Origin: Zantedeschia hybrid cultivar
Taxonomy: Eukaryota; Streptophyta; Magnoliopsida; Alismatales; Araceae
Direction: 5' to 3'
NCBI GenBank assembly: GCA_030544215.1
Contig: JARZZO010000011.1
Location: 296,001 to 360,000, forward strand
DNA: 64,000 nucleotides
Both the position numbers and the translations under genes were made by a program. Each line of letters opens with the position of its first letter. Within the stretch, counting starts at the first letter, position 1. Shown in pieces: positions 1 to 11,948 of this stretch. The notes beneath the pieces are model-generated. The model did not search any database. It was not told the DNA's origin and saw nothing but the letters and a program-made list of their open reading frames with translations.

Positions 1-1267
1 GTGCTTTATGTAGACATCAATGATTTCATAATGGAGTTCATTCACGAAGACAACGAGATGATTGAAGAGATTGAAGAAGTAATACTTAAAGCAATATCAG
101 ATCAGTATGCCCCCGTTATTCCTAGACGAAAGATGTTTACTTCGCTGCATACTGGTCATGTGTGGATACAAGAGGTGCTACAAGGCCATGAACGGAGGGC
201 TTATTGGGCCTTCAGGCTTAGTCCTAACATGTTCATTGCACTGAGGGACATCTTAGTGGACAAGGGCTTACTATTTGACTCACGACATGTGACTGCCTAT
301 GAGCAACTGGCGATGTTCTTGCATGCTGCTGGTCATGGTGTTGCTACTGGGGCATTGTGTGAGTACTTCCAGCACTCTTCACAGACAATTAGCTACTATG
401 TAAATAACGTTGCTATGGCATTGGCATCTCTAAAGACGGAGTTTATTCAACTTCCTTCTAATGTGAGTCAATGCCACCCTCATATCCGAAGAAATGATTA
501 TTTCTATCCTTATTTCAAGGCACTTAACTTTCTTATTACATTTAATTTTCAATCGTCAATAAAAGTCCTTATGTATCGTCTTATATTTTCATTGTACTGT
601 GTAGAATGCAATTGGGGCGATTGATGGGACACATATAATAGCCAATATCCCACGAAAAGATCATGGTCGGTTTCGTAACCGCAAAGGTTATATAAGCCAA
701 AATGTCATGGGGGTAGTCTCTTTCGACCTTACTTTTCTATATGTTGTTGTTGGTTGGGAAGGCTCTGCAGCTGATATGAGAGTGTTGAAATGGGCATTGG
801 ATCATGGTGGATTTCGGGTCCCTCGCGGCAAATATTATCTTGTCGACTCTGGATATGCAAACACACGAAGTTTCTTAGCTCCTTATCGCGGAGAACGTTA
901 CCACATAGGCAGCTTTAGAGGTCATGGTCGCCATTATGCAAATAAAAGGGAGAAGTTCAACCATAGGCATGCACAACTGAGGAATTGTGTAGAGCGTGTC
1001 TTCGGTGTACTGAAGAATCGTTTTCAAATCTTAAGAGAGGGTTGTATGTATCCATGGCCAACACAGCGTAAGATAGCCTTAGCATGTTGTGTCGTCCATA
1101 ACTTCATTCGTCGAAAAGAAGGACATGATGCATACTTGAACATGGCAAATGAACGTAGACTTGCAAAAGATGATGGTGATATTGACTATCTCATGGACAT
1201 TGTGCCTAGCCAAGCTGAGCTAGTTGTAGGGGATCATATCAGAGAGGAAATTGCAAACCAACTTTAG
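1..1267 (+). CDS. HARBI1/ALP1-like PIF-Harbinger nuclease (5' end open)
   Basis: Encodes a DDE_Tnp_4-type endonuclease of the PIF/Harbinger transposase group, the family that also gave plant ALP1 and animal HARBI1. Two exons join in frame: 1-519 and 605-1267. Exon 1 carries an N-terminal helical/HTH region (YEQLAMFLHAAGHG near residue 100). The three acidic residues are present: Asp in GAIDGTHI at the very start of exon 2, Asp in YLVDSGYAN near 845, and Glu in VERVFGVLKNRF near 992. The 85-bp intron (520-604) runs GC..AG instead of GT..AG. The frame is open from base 1 and the first in-frame ATG is at 31, so the true start may lie outside the window. No Myb-like partner ORF or terminal inverted repeats are visible, so transposon copy versus domesticated gene is undecided. 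The reading frame has no lesion apart from the intron. Confidence 0.85.
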
Positions 1268-2080
1268 GACGAGAATAATTAGAGTTGATAGATGTTTCAT
1301 TTGCTTGCTCTTTTAAGGGTTCTGTCTGACATTAGTTCTTTTCTATTTTATGATGCTTCATTTTTATGGCATGTATGTTTTATTTTTACTTCTATTTAGT
1401 GGATATTCTATTGCTACTTCTCTTGTTGACTGTATGACATGTAACTTTAATTCATATTTGGACTTTGTTTCTTTTCATTCATATACACTGAAAATTGATA
1501 TTGTTTCTTGTCATTTGTTCTTACAGGTGATGCGCAAATATGGTTGGAATGCTTCTTTCTTACACAAACACTCAGATAGCAGGACGGCATAATTGCAGTT
1601 GTATACCGATTGCACATTTGGGTAGTAGGAAGGCATACGTACAACCCTACCCAAGTATGTCTTCGGATATTATGAGGGCATGATTGCAACCCTACCTGAA
1701 TGTTGAAATATATGGACAATGATGAAGAAAGAAGCAGTGAGTCTATTGGTTGGATGGCTTTTAAGCAACCCCAATAGATGATGAAACATTTTTTTCCTGA
1801 GTCCATCTTAAATTTCCTTATAAATATACGTATGTGTGAATGTGATAGAGGTTACATGAGCCTCATGTGATTTCATGCTATTAGAATAAAGATTAAATGT
1901 CAATTGACTGAAATGTGGTAATGGTTTGGAGGTTGCATGAGCCTCAATTGATTTCATGCCATTTAAAGAATTTGAAGAAGTATTCGGTGAGCTGTGAACT
2001 GCTCGGATGGTGAGAAAAATAATAAAGGCAACAGCTTTCCCTTATTACTGTAGGATGGTGAGCTGTGAACTGCTCGGATT
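1268..2080. other. 3' flank of nuclease gene, no gene seen
   Basis: AT-rich sequence with no recognisable coding exon on either strand. A 22-bp segment starting GTGAGCTGTGAACTGCTCGG occurs at about 1987 and again at about 2057 (spacing 70 bp). Confidence 0.5.
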
Positions 2081-2212
2081 CTTTTCTTCTTTGTCTCTTT
2101 ATATGCTATGCTGAAAGGCCTACTTTCTTGTCCTTGGGGAACTTAACTTTTCTTCTTTGTCTCTTTATATGCTATGCTGAAAGGCCTACTTTCTTGTCCT
2201 TGGATTCTAGTT
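2081..2212. repeat. Tandem duplication, 66-bp unit x2
   Basis: Copies start at 2081 and 2147. The first 57 bases of each unit (beginning CTTTTCTTCTTTGTCTC) are identical, then the copies diverge. Confidence 0.9.
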
Positions 2213-2452
2213 CTGGGAATCACTTTTGCCTTTAGCCCTTTGGTTTAAAGCTGCCAAGGTGATTTGTTCCTCCTTGCAAGAAATTACTGGTCAAACTACA
2301 GTGTCCAGTACTCCTTTGCTTTTTACTTAAAACTCTTCTTGTTTCTTGGGCAAGCTTGTACAACCCTGTGGCTTGAGGGAGTCCAGCTTACAGGGCCTCT
2401 GTGTTCAACTGATTTCAACTCAAGTGATGTGCATGGGATTGCAAAGGGTTCC

Positions 2453-2711
2453 ATGGGGAAGAAGAGGATGAAGATGCCAGAATGTGGTGCTTTGGATTCC
2501 CAATTCCCATCTAGCAGGGTTCAAGTAAGTGGGGTCTTTCAGCTTTGCATTTTCCTTGTTGGGACTTTCTTTATGAATGGTTTATGCAATTCAGTTGATT
2601 TCTATGCTTCTTTCTCTATTATGTAGACTGCTAAAACTGAAGAGAAGAAAGATGGGATTCCTGACTCTGTCAAGAGACTCATAAAGGAAGAAGTGGAGAA
2701 AGACATAGCAG
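2453..2711 (+). CDS. Two candidate exons of an unidentified gene
   Basis: An ATG at 2453 opens MGKKRMKMPECGALD and continues to a strong donor (CAA|GTAAGT) at 2525. A second open stretch, 2627-2711, follows a good acceptor (TATGTAG) and joins in frame, reading TAKTEEKKDGIPDSVKRL and then a Lys/Glu-rich segment before a GCAG|GTTCTG donor. A CAG acceptor lies at about 2770. I do not recognise the product. The exon boundaries and codon pattern look gene-like, but the exons could belong to a decayed gene or to an upstream part of another locus. Confidence 0.25.
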
Positions 2712-3006
2712 GTTCTGAATGTCAAATATTCCTGACCATTATTAGTTTTGACTGTCATCTTTTGCTGCAGGTTCTACAAAGATATAGCAGTTTTGACTGC
2801 ATGAAGGAAATGTATGTGCTCCTGACTAAGTTTTTAATTTCTATGTTACGTAGAGTTTCTTTTGCTTTCTGTTTGTGCCGTATCCCATAATAAGAATACA
2901 TAAGATGTACCCAGACTGAAAAAGGACAATCTTAGTAGAGAAGCTGTTTAGGAAAGGATGGAGGGAAGATAGAAAAGGTTGTAGTAATTCCAAGGTTTTA
3001 GCAATG

Positions 3007-3038
3007 GCAGCAAGGGTTACTCCCAACAATAGAGAAGG
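3007..3038. repeat. 32-bp direct repeat, left copy
   Basis: Exactly the same 32 bases (starting GCAGCAAGGGTTACTCCC) occur at 5776-5807 in the same orientation. The pair brackets the LIKE-COV pseudogene. The flanks outside the 32 bases differ. Confidence 0.9.
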
Positions 3039-3155
3039 CCCAGTCTGGCAAAACTCTCGTTGTCTATTATATTAGATACAATTGTTTTCAAAGTAAATCT
3101 TTAGTAGCTTTATCATGATTTGAATGAATATATCTAACTTATCACTTCTCTACAG

Positions 3156-4926
3156 ACCAAAATACAACTGCATTTAAAGAGGTCGCAATAATCTAGCACC
3201 CCCGTGTTGGCGAATATGCATTTGGTTTTATTACATCATCAGTGATCCTTCAGGTATACTTTCCTTTCCCCATCAATAATGAGGTACTCACAGTTTTTCA
3301 GTTCAAGCAATAGAACTTGTGCTGATGAAGATGGCAATTATCTGATGTGTTCAAGAAGTTTTGACCTAAAAAAAGGAAGTTGATGGAGAAGGGATGGGGT
3401 AGATGGGTTGGAGCAGGTGGGCAAGAGGAGAGAAAGAAAATGAGGGAGAGTTTATGACTTGATGCTAATATGCTTTCCATGGGAGATTTTAGAATTTCAT
3501 GCACTGTGGAGGAAAACAGCTTGAGCATTTTTCTCATGTTGTAGCATTCTAGGTGAGTTTTATGTGCCAATTGTAATTGGTATCCAATTTATTCAGATGA
3601 TTTGAGCTATTACATTGATAGTTTCAATGATCGTTGTTGTCACTGTCATCATCATTTCATTGACCAAATCTCAATCGATTGGGTATTCTGCCATTCCTCT
3701 CCATCATATATCATATTTAATTTTGATATGCCTGATTTGGTATCTTTTCTATCTTCCTGCATCCAAGATCTAACCGGCAATAAGGTTAATATTAGGCTGA
3801 TATTGCTGAATAGTAGCTAACTGATGGCCTTTCCCCAACCGTTTGTTGCAGTATTAACCTTTCATCATGGAGTCTTCACTATAAGCGGGTCTTAAATCGG
3901 CACTTCAAGAAATTCTTCTGTAATTTTTAACGAGATTACTTTCTTTTTCTTGGATGATGAGTATATTGCTGGCAGCGAAACCCTGGAGGGCGGGGCATCT
4001 TTTGACCTCCACTCATCATTTCAACCGTGGCCTGTTTAAGATATTTCCATTGGGAAAATCAACTTTAACGCAAGAATAGAAACCCAAGACCTCGTGACTG
4101 CTGAAAAATAGGACCTTGCTCACTGTAAAGTAGCACAAATATTTGATTTCAACCACCTTCCCACCTCCCACCCCCAAATGAGTGGAGATAGAAAGTAACG
4201 CTAGGCGTACTGCAGTAAAGTTGGGAAGGAATGAAGATAGAGTATCGCCGGATGTACTGTAGTAAAGTTACTTTCCAGAAGCTTTCAGCCAACCAGCCCT
4301 TTGATTGCCTTCCAGAGAATTTCCAGCCAAGATTAAAACCATCCCATAATATATTTTCTCTGTTTAGCAAAAATAGGACACTAGCTTTGAGATGTGTACT
4401 TTCCATTTTAGTGAGTGTTTTTCTGGTTATTGTTTTAGTCTGAATTTGTTGATTGCTGTTGCAGAGTGACAAAGGGGATGAGGAGCTGTGCAGTGTGTAC
4501 GTTCCAACAAATCATCTATACATTGGTGATATATTTTTGGTCAATTCTGCAGAAATCATTAGGCCCAGTCTGTCAATCCGGGAAGGCATAGGTCTGTAGC
4601 AGTTCATTCATTCTTATAATTTTCTCATATGCTAGATTGGTTACTTCCTTAATATTTGATAATTATTATCTTTGGTTTTGAAGTTTTGCACAGAACCTGG
4701 TGTTCTTCATGTCATCACCACACCATTGAGGCATTGCATTGATTATTAAATTGCTTCCAAATACCACTTATGAAAATGGCACAGTTGTTGGTTCGATGTT
4801 AAATAGCATATGTTATACTGTTTTTTTACAGAAATTATCGTATCTTGAGGAATGACAATGCCACAAGTGATTGCTCCCGTAGAAAGAATGCCAAGGCAGA
4901 GTGTTCGTTTGAATAGGATGACTTAA
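3156..4926 (+). pseudogene. LIKE-COV (DUF502) gene, 3'-terminal exons only
   Basis: Three exons with correct GT-AG borders: 3156-3253, 4465-4591 and 4832-4926. They translate as the conserved C-terminal half of the COV1/LIKE-COV membrane protein family, which acts in vascular patterning and Golgi-related trafficking: NTTAFKEVAII, HPRVGEYAFGFITSS, ELCSVYVPTNHLYIGDIFLV, SIREGI, then EIIVS and GMTMPQVIAPVER, ending at a natural-looking TAA. TAG at 3194-3196 sits where the family has Arg before HPR, and TGA at 4846-4848 replaces the first Gly of the VSGGMTMPQ-type motif. The upstream exons for the transmembrane half are not visible. The fragment is therefore 5'-truncated with two nonsense mutations. 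Its splice sites are intact, so decay looks recent or a short transcript may persist. Confidence 0.85.
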
Positions 4927-5775
4927 GAGCAGGTAAATGCTGGGTCATGTTCTGACTACGTTGGATTGTTGGGAAAGCTGCCTTCTTTCTTTTTTTTTCC
5001 CCTTTTGTACTGGAATATTGGAAAGTGGTCACAATTATGTGATCGCTATTCTTTGGAACTTGGTACAGGTTTTCAGTAATTGAAGAATCGGATCAGGAAT
5101 GTTGCCAAGCTTTAGATTGTTTTCAGGAATGTTTTAAGAGAAGCTCCGAATGTTCAATGTTTGACCACTTAGAAACTTCAGCAAGGTTGGTGCTGGTATT
5201 CGTTCCCTCAGCTTTCAACGTTTTGAAGTAGGGAAGTTCGAATTCATTGTATTAGAAAAGCTGGTGCCATAATATCATATCCGTTGAGGACAGTTCACCT
5301 CATGTCATTCCTTTGTATACTAATGGAAGCCATATGCAAAGATACGTTATAAATAGAGAAGTTTGAATTCTTATTGATTGCATCATAACAAGATATTTCG
5401 AACAGTGTCCGTCCATTATTGTGGGATTGATGTGGTAAATAATTCTTGTTTCTAGCTTCTTTTGTCGTTGATCCAATTTCCATTGTCACGATGCATGCAT
5501 TTGGATCATGTACGTGCGTTCAATGTAATCACTGCTACTCTTTGAATTCAGCTTTTGTACCCCCAATGTGATCTATACTTTGAGTAACGCTTGCGGTGCA
5601 GCAATGGCGTTGGATTGCACGTGCGCGTGATCCAATGGCAAATAATGTATGGGTGCGCAATCTTTTTGTTAATTTTTTAATCGATTGGATGGTACATATG
5701 TTGATGTGAGATGGTTTCTTTGGAAAAGGAATTTGTCTGTCATTGCATTGCCATTTGCCCCTGGGCCCTAGCGGT

Positions 5776-5807
5776 GCAGCAAGGGTTACTCCCAACAATA
5801 GAGAAGG
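5776..5807. repeat. 32-bp direct repeat, right copy
   Basis: Identical to 3007-3038; 2769 bp separates the two starts. It is far longer than a normal transposon target duplication. Confidence 0.9.
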
Positions 5808-5939
5808 TATCTTTTCTTGATTCTGTCCATCGGTTTTATCCAGACATGTACATTAATTCAAACTTATATTTAACAATAATATTTATCATTACATGTATTA
5901 TATATTATTATATTTAAATGTTACATTGTATACGTGCAG

Positions 5940-6232
5940 CAATGAAAGTGAACAATTATATCAATAAGCATAGAATAACATTTATTAGTTGTTATTCTAT
6001 CAAATTGGGATAGTAGGTAGTGGGATAAGAAGGATAATTTTGACATAAAAAGGTACTTCTTTTATCTCTTATTCCCCCTTTGCAGTCAAAGCAATTAGAA
6101 TAACTTATTCTCCAACCCTTATTCTAACTTGAATTGATACCCCTTACCAAATCAAAACACTCCTTATTTTAGAATAAGCTATCCCGCATAACTTATTCTA
6201 GAATAAGCAATCCCGCAAACAAAGTGGCCCTA
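5940..6232. mobile_element. MITE-like remnant with one clear terminus
   Basis: AT-rich block whose right end, read on the minus strand, begins AGGGCCACTTTGTTTGCGGG and continues with repeated TTATTCTAGAATAAG-type palindromes. This is the style of short non-autonomous DNA elements. A matching left terminus is not found; a small hairpin (AGAATAAC/GTTATTCT) lies near 5970. No ORF. Confidence 0.35.
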
Positions 6233-6447
6233 GATGAATAGCGCTGCACTGCAAAGCCAGCTTTAGTCCGACATCGGCCAACCTAAAGAGTATTTTTTCC
6301 TTATAATAGTTAAGGTAGAACCTTCAACGTGACCCATTACGTGGGTGCTGGAGAAGTGTCGGAGAACCTTTGATGTGCCCATTTGTAGAGGTTGGTGAGC
6401 GTCGTGTGTTACGAAGTGTTGGAGAAATTTAAGTACAACATTATTTT

Positions 6448-6597
6448 TTATTTTCGGTTTGGTTCGGTTTCTACAGGTTGAAGGGACTTGGAAACCGAAC
6501 CGAACCGAACCGAACTAGTTTTCAAACCGAACCAAACCGAAAATTTGGTCCGGTTCGGTTTGGTTTTTCGGGTTGAACCAAATAGTGAACACCCCTA
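6448..6597. repeat. CGGTTCGGTTTG inverted-repeat element
   Basis: Repeated CGGTTTGGTTCGGTTT blocks on the left and AAACCGAACCAAACCG blocks on the right form a foldback. The right edge (reverse strand TAGGGGTGTTCAC) matches the terminus of a common plant hAT-like MITE group. The left end is not resolved. Confidence 0.5.
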
Positions 6598-6675
6598 CCT
6601 CTCATTTATGCACTACCTTTTCACTAACTGCTAAAACCTATCCTCATCAGATCATCATTTGTTTGAAACAAATAG

Positions 6676-6818
6676 AAAAGCAGGCATTCAACATTGGAAG
6701 CAGCAGCTTAAGCAAGAGTACACTCGCGAGGCAGCTCCAACAAAGGGGAAACCGGAGACTAGGGAATGGGGACAGCGTGCAGAATGGATCAAAAAGAGCA
6801 TGCAATGCAATCATCAAG
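6676..6818 (+). CDS. Candidate exon, product unknown
   Basis: A 143-bp open stretch between an AAATAG acceptor and a consensus donor AAG|GTGAGG. It reads KAGIQHWKQQLKQEY and then a charged segment EWGQRAEWIKKSMQC. GC content rises above the AT-rich flanks. No partner exon or family was recognised. Confidence 0.2.
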
Positions 6819-7621
6819 GTGAGGAATCATTCTTGGAAGTACAGTTGTTCAGTTCAGCTTGGATCATTGGGCAGCCTGACCAAACGCAAGTGCAGGTTAA
6901 TGCTGTTTCTACGATATAATCATTTTTTGATGTCCCCCCCCTTTTTTTTAAGGAAGGCAGCAAAAAGCCACTTTCATTCATTTGATAATAGAAAAAAGAG
7001 TACAAGCGTAGAAAAAAAAAATACATTAATTGTCTACCAAGACAGTAGACATTACAGAAACCACAAAAAGCTCATAAAACCCTCCCCAAAAAAGCGCAAT
7101 ACAACTCCAAAGACACACCCCTCAATAAAAGACTGTTTTCCATTGTATAATTTTAGAGAGAATGGCAGACTCAGAAATCTTGTCCCCATATCTACGAAAA
7201 TTCTATTCTTGGAGGAAGTGAATACAATTTCCAATAATCCCAACTAGACAAGAGAATTGGTTGTTGAAGATTCCCAAGTTCTTCTCCCTCCAAATGGCCC
7301 ATAGCATAGCTGACAGCAGAGATTCCTATTATACATTTCCTGATGGTGAGGACACATCTGATTCCAAGATGCAATAAGGCTGCCTACCGAATTGAAACAT
7401 CTTGGAATTCTGTCTAAGATTCTGAAAAATGCCTTCTATATAGCATCCACAATACCACAGTTAATAAAAAGATGGTCCACAGTCTTTATAAACATCCCAC
7501 AAAATGTACACTTTCTTTTCTCTAGGGTTAAATACCTGAGTTTATCCCTCGTAGGTAATCTACCCCAGGCCACTTTCCACATAAAAATTCTAATCTTGAT
7601 GGGAAGGGATTTGTTCCAAAC

Positions 7622-8261
7622 CTAAGAAGCCCAGCTGACCTTTACCCCTCCTGAGTTAAGAACCTTAGTTGCAAAACTAACAGAGAACTTTCCTCCTAGA
7701 TCCCATCTCCAGCCTTTGGCATATGTCCCCTCATTCAGCCCTTGGACCGCTTGAAGCAGCAAGTTGAGCTGAAGAATTTTCCTCTCTTCTTCATAAAGGA
7801 AATTTCTATACAATCTAAAGTCCCAAACAAATCCTTGAGATGTAGAAGTTCGGACATCACTGATACTTAAATTTCTACCAACTGTAATGCTATACAGATT
7901 TGGGAATCTATCCTTGAGAGCTCTTCCATCCTTCCATGTATCTTCCCAAAATTTTGCAGTTTGACCACTACCCACACTGATGCAAGTAGAACAATTATAA
8001 AAAATCCAAGTTTCGTATAATATTCTTCCAGACATTATATAGTGTACCACTGAACTGAAAACTCCTAATCCATAATTCATTTGGAGAAAAATATTTACTC
8101 CTGATAATTCTTACCCATATAGACTGGACCTCCCTTTCTACCCTCCACATCAATTTAATCACAAGAGCTTTATTGATGTTTTGGATTGATGTTAAACCTG
8201 CTCCCCCTTCCTCTATGCTTCTGCACACATATTTCCATCCAATGTGGTGTCCACCCTTCAC
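7622..8261 (-). pseudogene. LINE A ORF2 C-terminal (zf-RVT) region
   Basis: Overlapping frames read GGHHIGWKYVCRSIEEGG, ALVIKLMWRVEREVQSIW and later WKDGRALKDRFPNLY, WRWDLGGKFSVSFATKV. This is the post-RT region of plant LINE ORF2, parallel to residues 560-800 of the intact ORF2 at 57537. A frameshift separates the two parts near 8000. Sequence between 7250 and 7620 continues the same domain with further damage. Confidence 0.75.
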
Positions 8262-8478
8262 TTTCAGATTTTTACCTTTTTAAAAGAAAGATGCTCTAAT
8301 TGACTCTAACTTCTTGCATATCATCTTAGGAATAGCAAAAATAGATAAATAATATATAGTCAAGCTAGAGAGCACTGATTTAGATAGTATCCATCTCTCC
8401 CGTGCAGAAAGAAGGGTTCCTTTCCATCCTTGAAGTTTAAATTCAAACTTTCTGATTAAAGGATTCCAAATTGGTTGA

Positions 8479-8618
8479 CAGTACCGGCCGATACCGGTAC
8501 GTACTAGTATCGGCCGGCACCGGTACCCTTTATTTAAAGGGTATCAACCGGTACTGGGCCGGTACCGGCCGGTACGTACCGATACCGGTACCCACCGATA
8601 CCGGTACCGGTACTGCAT
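8479..8618. repeat. CCGGTACC foldback element inside LINE A
   Basis: About 140 bp made almost wholly of CCGGTACCGG/GGTATCGG permutations, bounded by CAGTACCGG on the left and CCGGTACTG on the right. The centre is a palindrome CCCTTTATTTAAAGGG. It interrupts the LINE RT reading frame just after YLGLPLSEMK. No clean target duplication was seen. A related sequence recurs at 14237-14280. Confidence 0.65.
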
Positions 8619-9809
8619 TAGCTTCATCTCAGATAAAGGTAGTCCCAGATATGTAATAGGGAAAGATACCGACTGAACATTGAACATATTTGATATAATA
8701 GCCTTCTTATCCTCTGGTACATTAATGCCCACCATTTCACTTTTTGAAAAGTTGATTTTAAGTCCAGTTATTGCTTCAAGAATCTTCAGCAAAATCTTTA
8801 AATTAACAATCTTCTCTTTCTTCGTGAATGAAAATAAAATCATATCATCAGCATACTGAAGGTGAGTAACCTCCTCTTCCATCCTTCTCATTTTGATACC
8901 CTCAATAACGTGACAATCCCTAGCTTTATTCCACACAGTACTCATAACTTGGCCCACCATAATGAAAAGAAGTGGTGATAAAAGATCACCTTGCCTCAAT
9001 TCTCTCAAGCTTCCAAAGTAACTATAAGGGACTCCATTGATTAAAATAGAGAATTTAGTTGTCCCAATGCAACTTGCTATCCAGTCTGTCCATTTCCTTA
9101 TGAACCCATCAGTTACATTACTCTAAAAAGACAATTCCAATTGATACTATCATATGCCTTTTCAAAATCAATTTTACACTCAACACACTCCTTTTTCCTA
9201 CTCCTTTGATCATGTATACATTCATGTGCTACCATAAAATTATCAGGAATGTATCTACCCTGAATAAAAGCAACTTGATTAGAGTCTATCACCTTGCTGA
9301 TTACTTGTTTGAGTCTTGTTGCCAAGGCTTTAGTGATAATCTTGTAGTTGCCATTAAGCAAACTAATAGGCTTGTAATCTCCTAACCCTTCTACACTATC
9401 TTTCTTCGGAATAAGGACTATGAATGTTGAATTGAGACATTTAATCTTTCAAGGCCTTGTTTCAAAATCTTTCACAGCTGCCATAAAATCTTCCTTAATA
9501 ACTTCCCAAAAATGTTGATAAAACCCTATTGAGAACCCATCCAGTCCCGAAGACTTATGAACATCCATACGGAAAACGGCGGCCTTAATTTCTGCCTCAG
9601 AAAAAAGGTCTAATTAGGTTGTCTGCCTCATGTTCTGAGATATGCCTGAATATAGTTGATCTGATCGATGGCCTCCACTCCTCCTCTTCCTTAAACAGCT
9701 TCTCAAAAAAATTAACTGCAGTTGATCCCATCTCCTGCTCCTCATATATGGTATGATTATCAACATTCAATGGTTCAATCCAAATTCTCCTCTTTTTTCC
9801 GCTTGCCAT
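8619..9809 (-). pseudogene. LINE A reverse transcriptase region
   Basis: Recognisable RT motifs in order on the minus strand: SSGLDGFSIGFYQHFWEV, FIVLIPKKDSVEGL, KPISLLNGNYKIITKAL, QVAFIQGRYIPDNFMVAHE, CKIDFEKAYDSINWN (motif A), RQGDLLSPLLFI, LQYADDMILF (catalytic YADD) and GLKINFSKSEM, PITYLGLPLSE. The frame is broken near 9470, near 9110 and near 9010. It is about 45-50% similar by eye to the RT at 57537. Confidence 0.85.
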
Positions 9810-10419
9810 CGCATGGAAATAGGAGGTATTTTTATCTCCCTCCTTTAACCAAAGTTCATTTGCTCTCTGCTTCCACTTAATTTCTTCCCTCAGAGACCAG
9901 TCTATTTTTTATACTCCTATTGTTGTATTTCTTCTTTAGATAACAAGTCTTGATCATGTTTGGCTTGAAAACCTTCAATTTCCTTGAGTAAATGTTGCCG
10001 AACCCTAGCTGCTGCTCCAAAGGGTACTCTCACTCCATAGTTTCTTTTTTAGTCATTTGAGTTTAGAAGCCAGACTAGAACAAGCATTAGATTGTAGAGG
10101 AGCTTCCTTCCACCCAATAATGACCAAATCAAAAAAATTCTTCATGCTTCAACTAGGCAAGTTCAAATCTAAACATTCTATCTTTCCTCCTTGTATTCTC
10201 TCCAACATAAAGCAAGAAAGGAGTATGATCCAAAAGAACTCTAGGCAACCCTTTCAATGAGATTCTCCTACACTTCTGCTACCATCCTGGAGTAATGAAA
10301 AATCTATCAATTTTTTACTTAGCCCTTGCATTAGACCAAGTGTAAGGTACTGTTGTGGAATCTACCTCAATAAGGTTACAAGCATTAATCCATTCTCCAA
10401 AGGAGTCCATCTCGGAGGT

Positions 10420-10888
10420 CTAGACCAACTGATTTTCTCTTTCTCCTAGGAACCTTATAGCATTAAAGTCCCCTCCTACACACCATGCCTCTGCACTTGC
10501 ATTATGAAGATCCCTTAATTCACCAACGAACTCCTTTTTTCCTTCCATATCTTGAGGGCCATACACACCTGTGAATGTCCAGTAGATATTTTTCCTTTTC
10601 AGCTTGAAATCAACAGAGATACTGTAAGCACCCACTCTAGTATTACACCATTGAAGAACATCATGATCCCATAATATCAAAATTCCCCCACGCAGACCAT
10701 CAGCTGATTTTGCTGCCCACCCTTTCAGTTTGCTAGCTCCTATTCTTTTAATCAAATCTTCATCTTTCTATGCACCCTTTGTTTCTTGCAAACACATAAT
10801 CGGAACCTTATTAATTTGTATCATTGCTCTAACTTATCTTCCTTTCACATTACCATTCAATCCTCTGACAATCCAGCTGACTATATTC
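10420..10888 (-). pseudogene. LINE A apurinic-type endonuclease domain
   Basis: Reads SWIVRGLNG, a stop, MCLQETKGA, SADGLRGGILILWDHDV, FTGVYGPQDMEGKKEFVGEL and WCVGGDFNAIR. This is the EEP endonuclease of L1 ORF2. The catalytic Glu of LQET and the GDFN motif remain, but the first conserved Asn (SWN) is replaced by Ile, and stops split the domain near 10850 and 10765. Confidence 0.8.
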
Positions 10889-11948
10889 CTGGATACTGTG
10901 CATTCTTACCCTTTTCACAGCCTTTCCTAGGCCTAAGCCCTTCAAGATGCACATTATTTTGAAGGAATGTCAATTCCCTACTACCAATCTTCATCCCACT
11001 ACCATTTCCTCTTCTACTTGATCTTATAGAAAGATTCAGGTCCCTTCGGAGCTCGGATCTTCCTCAGAAATTTTCTGAACACTTCCTCTTTACCGGAAAA
11101 AGAGATACCAACCAAGTCACCAATAATTTTAATAGTATCATCCGTCCACTCCATATTGTCCCCAGGATTAATGACAGTAAGAGTTAAACAATCAACTGAG
11201 GAATCTTCTCCTACCACTATAACAGCCTTTCCATCTCAACTTCCTTATCCTGACCCTGCCACTGTATACCGTTGTACTCTGATTATAACTGCATGCTGCC
11301 TTGACCGGACTCTGTCACTGCCATCCCAATTGACTTGTGATGATCAGTCTCAACCTCTTCTATCACATAGTCTAAGATCCTTGTAAGACAATGCCTCTTA
11401 CTTTGATCAATCCCAGTACCTCTATATCCCGCACTACCGGCGGAAAAAAAAACTGTAGATATTTTTTTACTTCTAACCATACCCCTCGCTTCATCTGGGA
11501 AACCTCCAACAGAGGTGGAAATGCAAGGGGAGAACATCCTGAGACTTCTTGCCACAGTTGATGGAGAAACCGGCTCCCAAAACTGCTTGCCTGCCGTAGA
11601 AAGACGACAGGGGTTGTCGGGTAAGGAAGAAGGGTCCGAAGGAGACTGAACCGGTTGTAAGAGCACGCCCGATACGATCCCACAAGAGGACCCAACTAAC
11701 TTGCCCAATACCACACTCCCGTCGTGAGCCGATAACTTACCCGAATTCTGACCCGAGCAGGCCTGAACCTGTTCATCTTCCTGGTCCGACAAGACCGAAT
11801 CACCTACCGGTCGCCTCCTCCAATCATGACCGCCTTCCTCTGTTCGATACAATTCATCTTCCACCATCTACCCTGCACCCTAGCCTCGAGTGAAGCAACA
11901 TCCTCGAGAAAGCTGTCAGACTTCCCCACCAACCCAAAAATCTCATTA

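Noticed and set aside
6573..7247. 224-codon plus-strand ORF
   Set aside because: Most of it lies antisense to LINE A's 3' region and has no domain; only the 6676-6818 part has exon-like borders.
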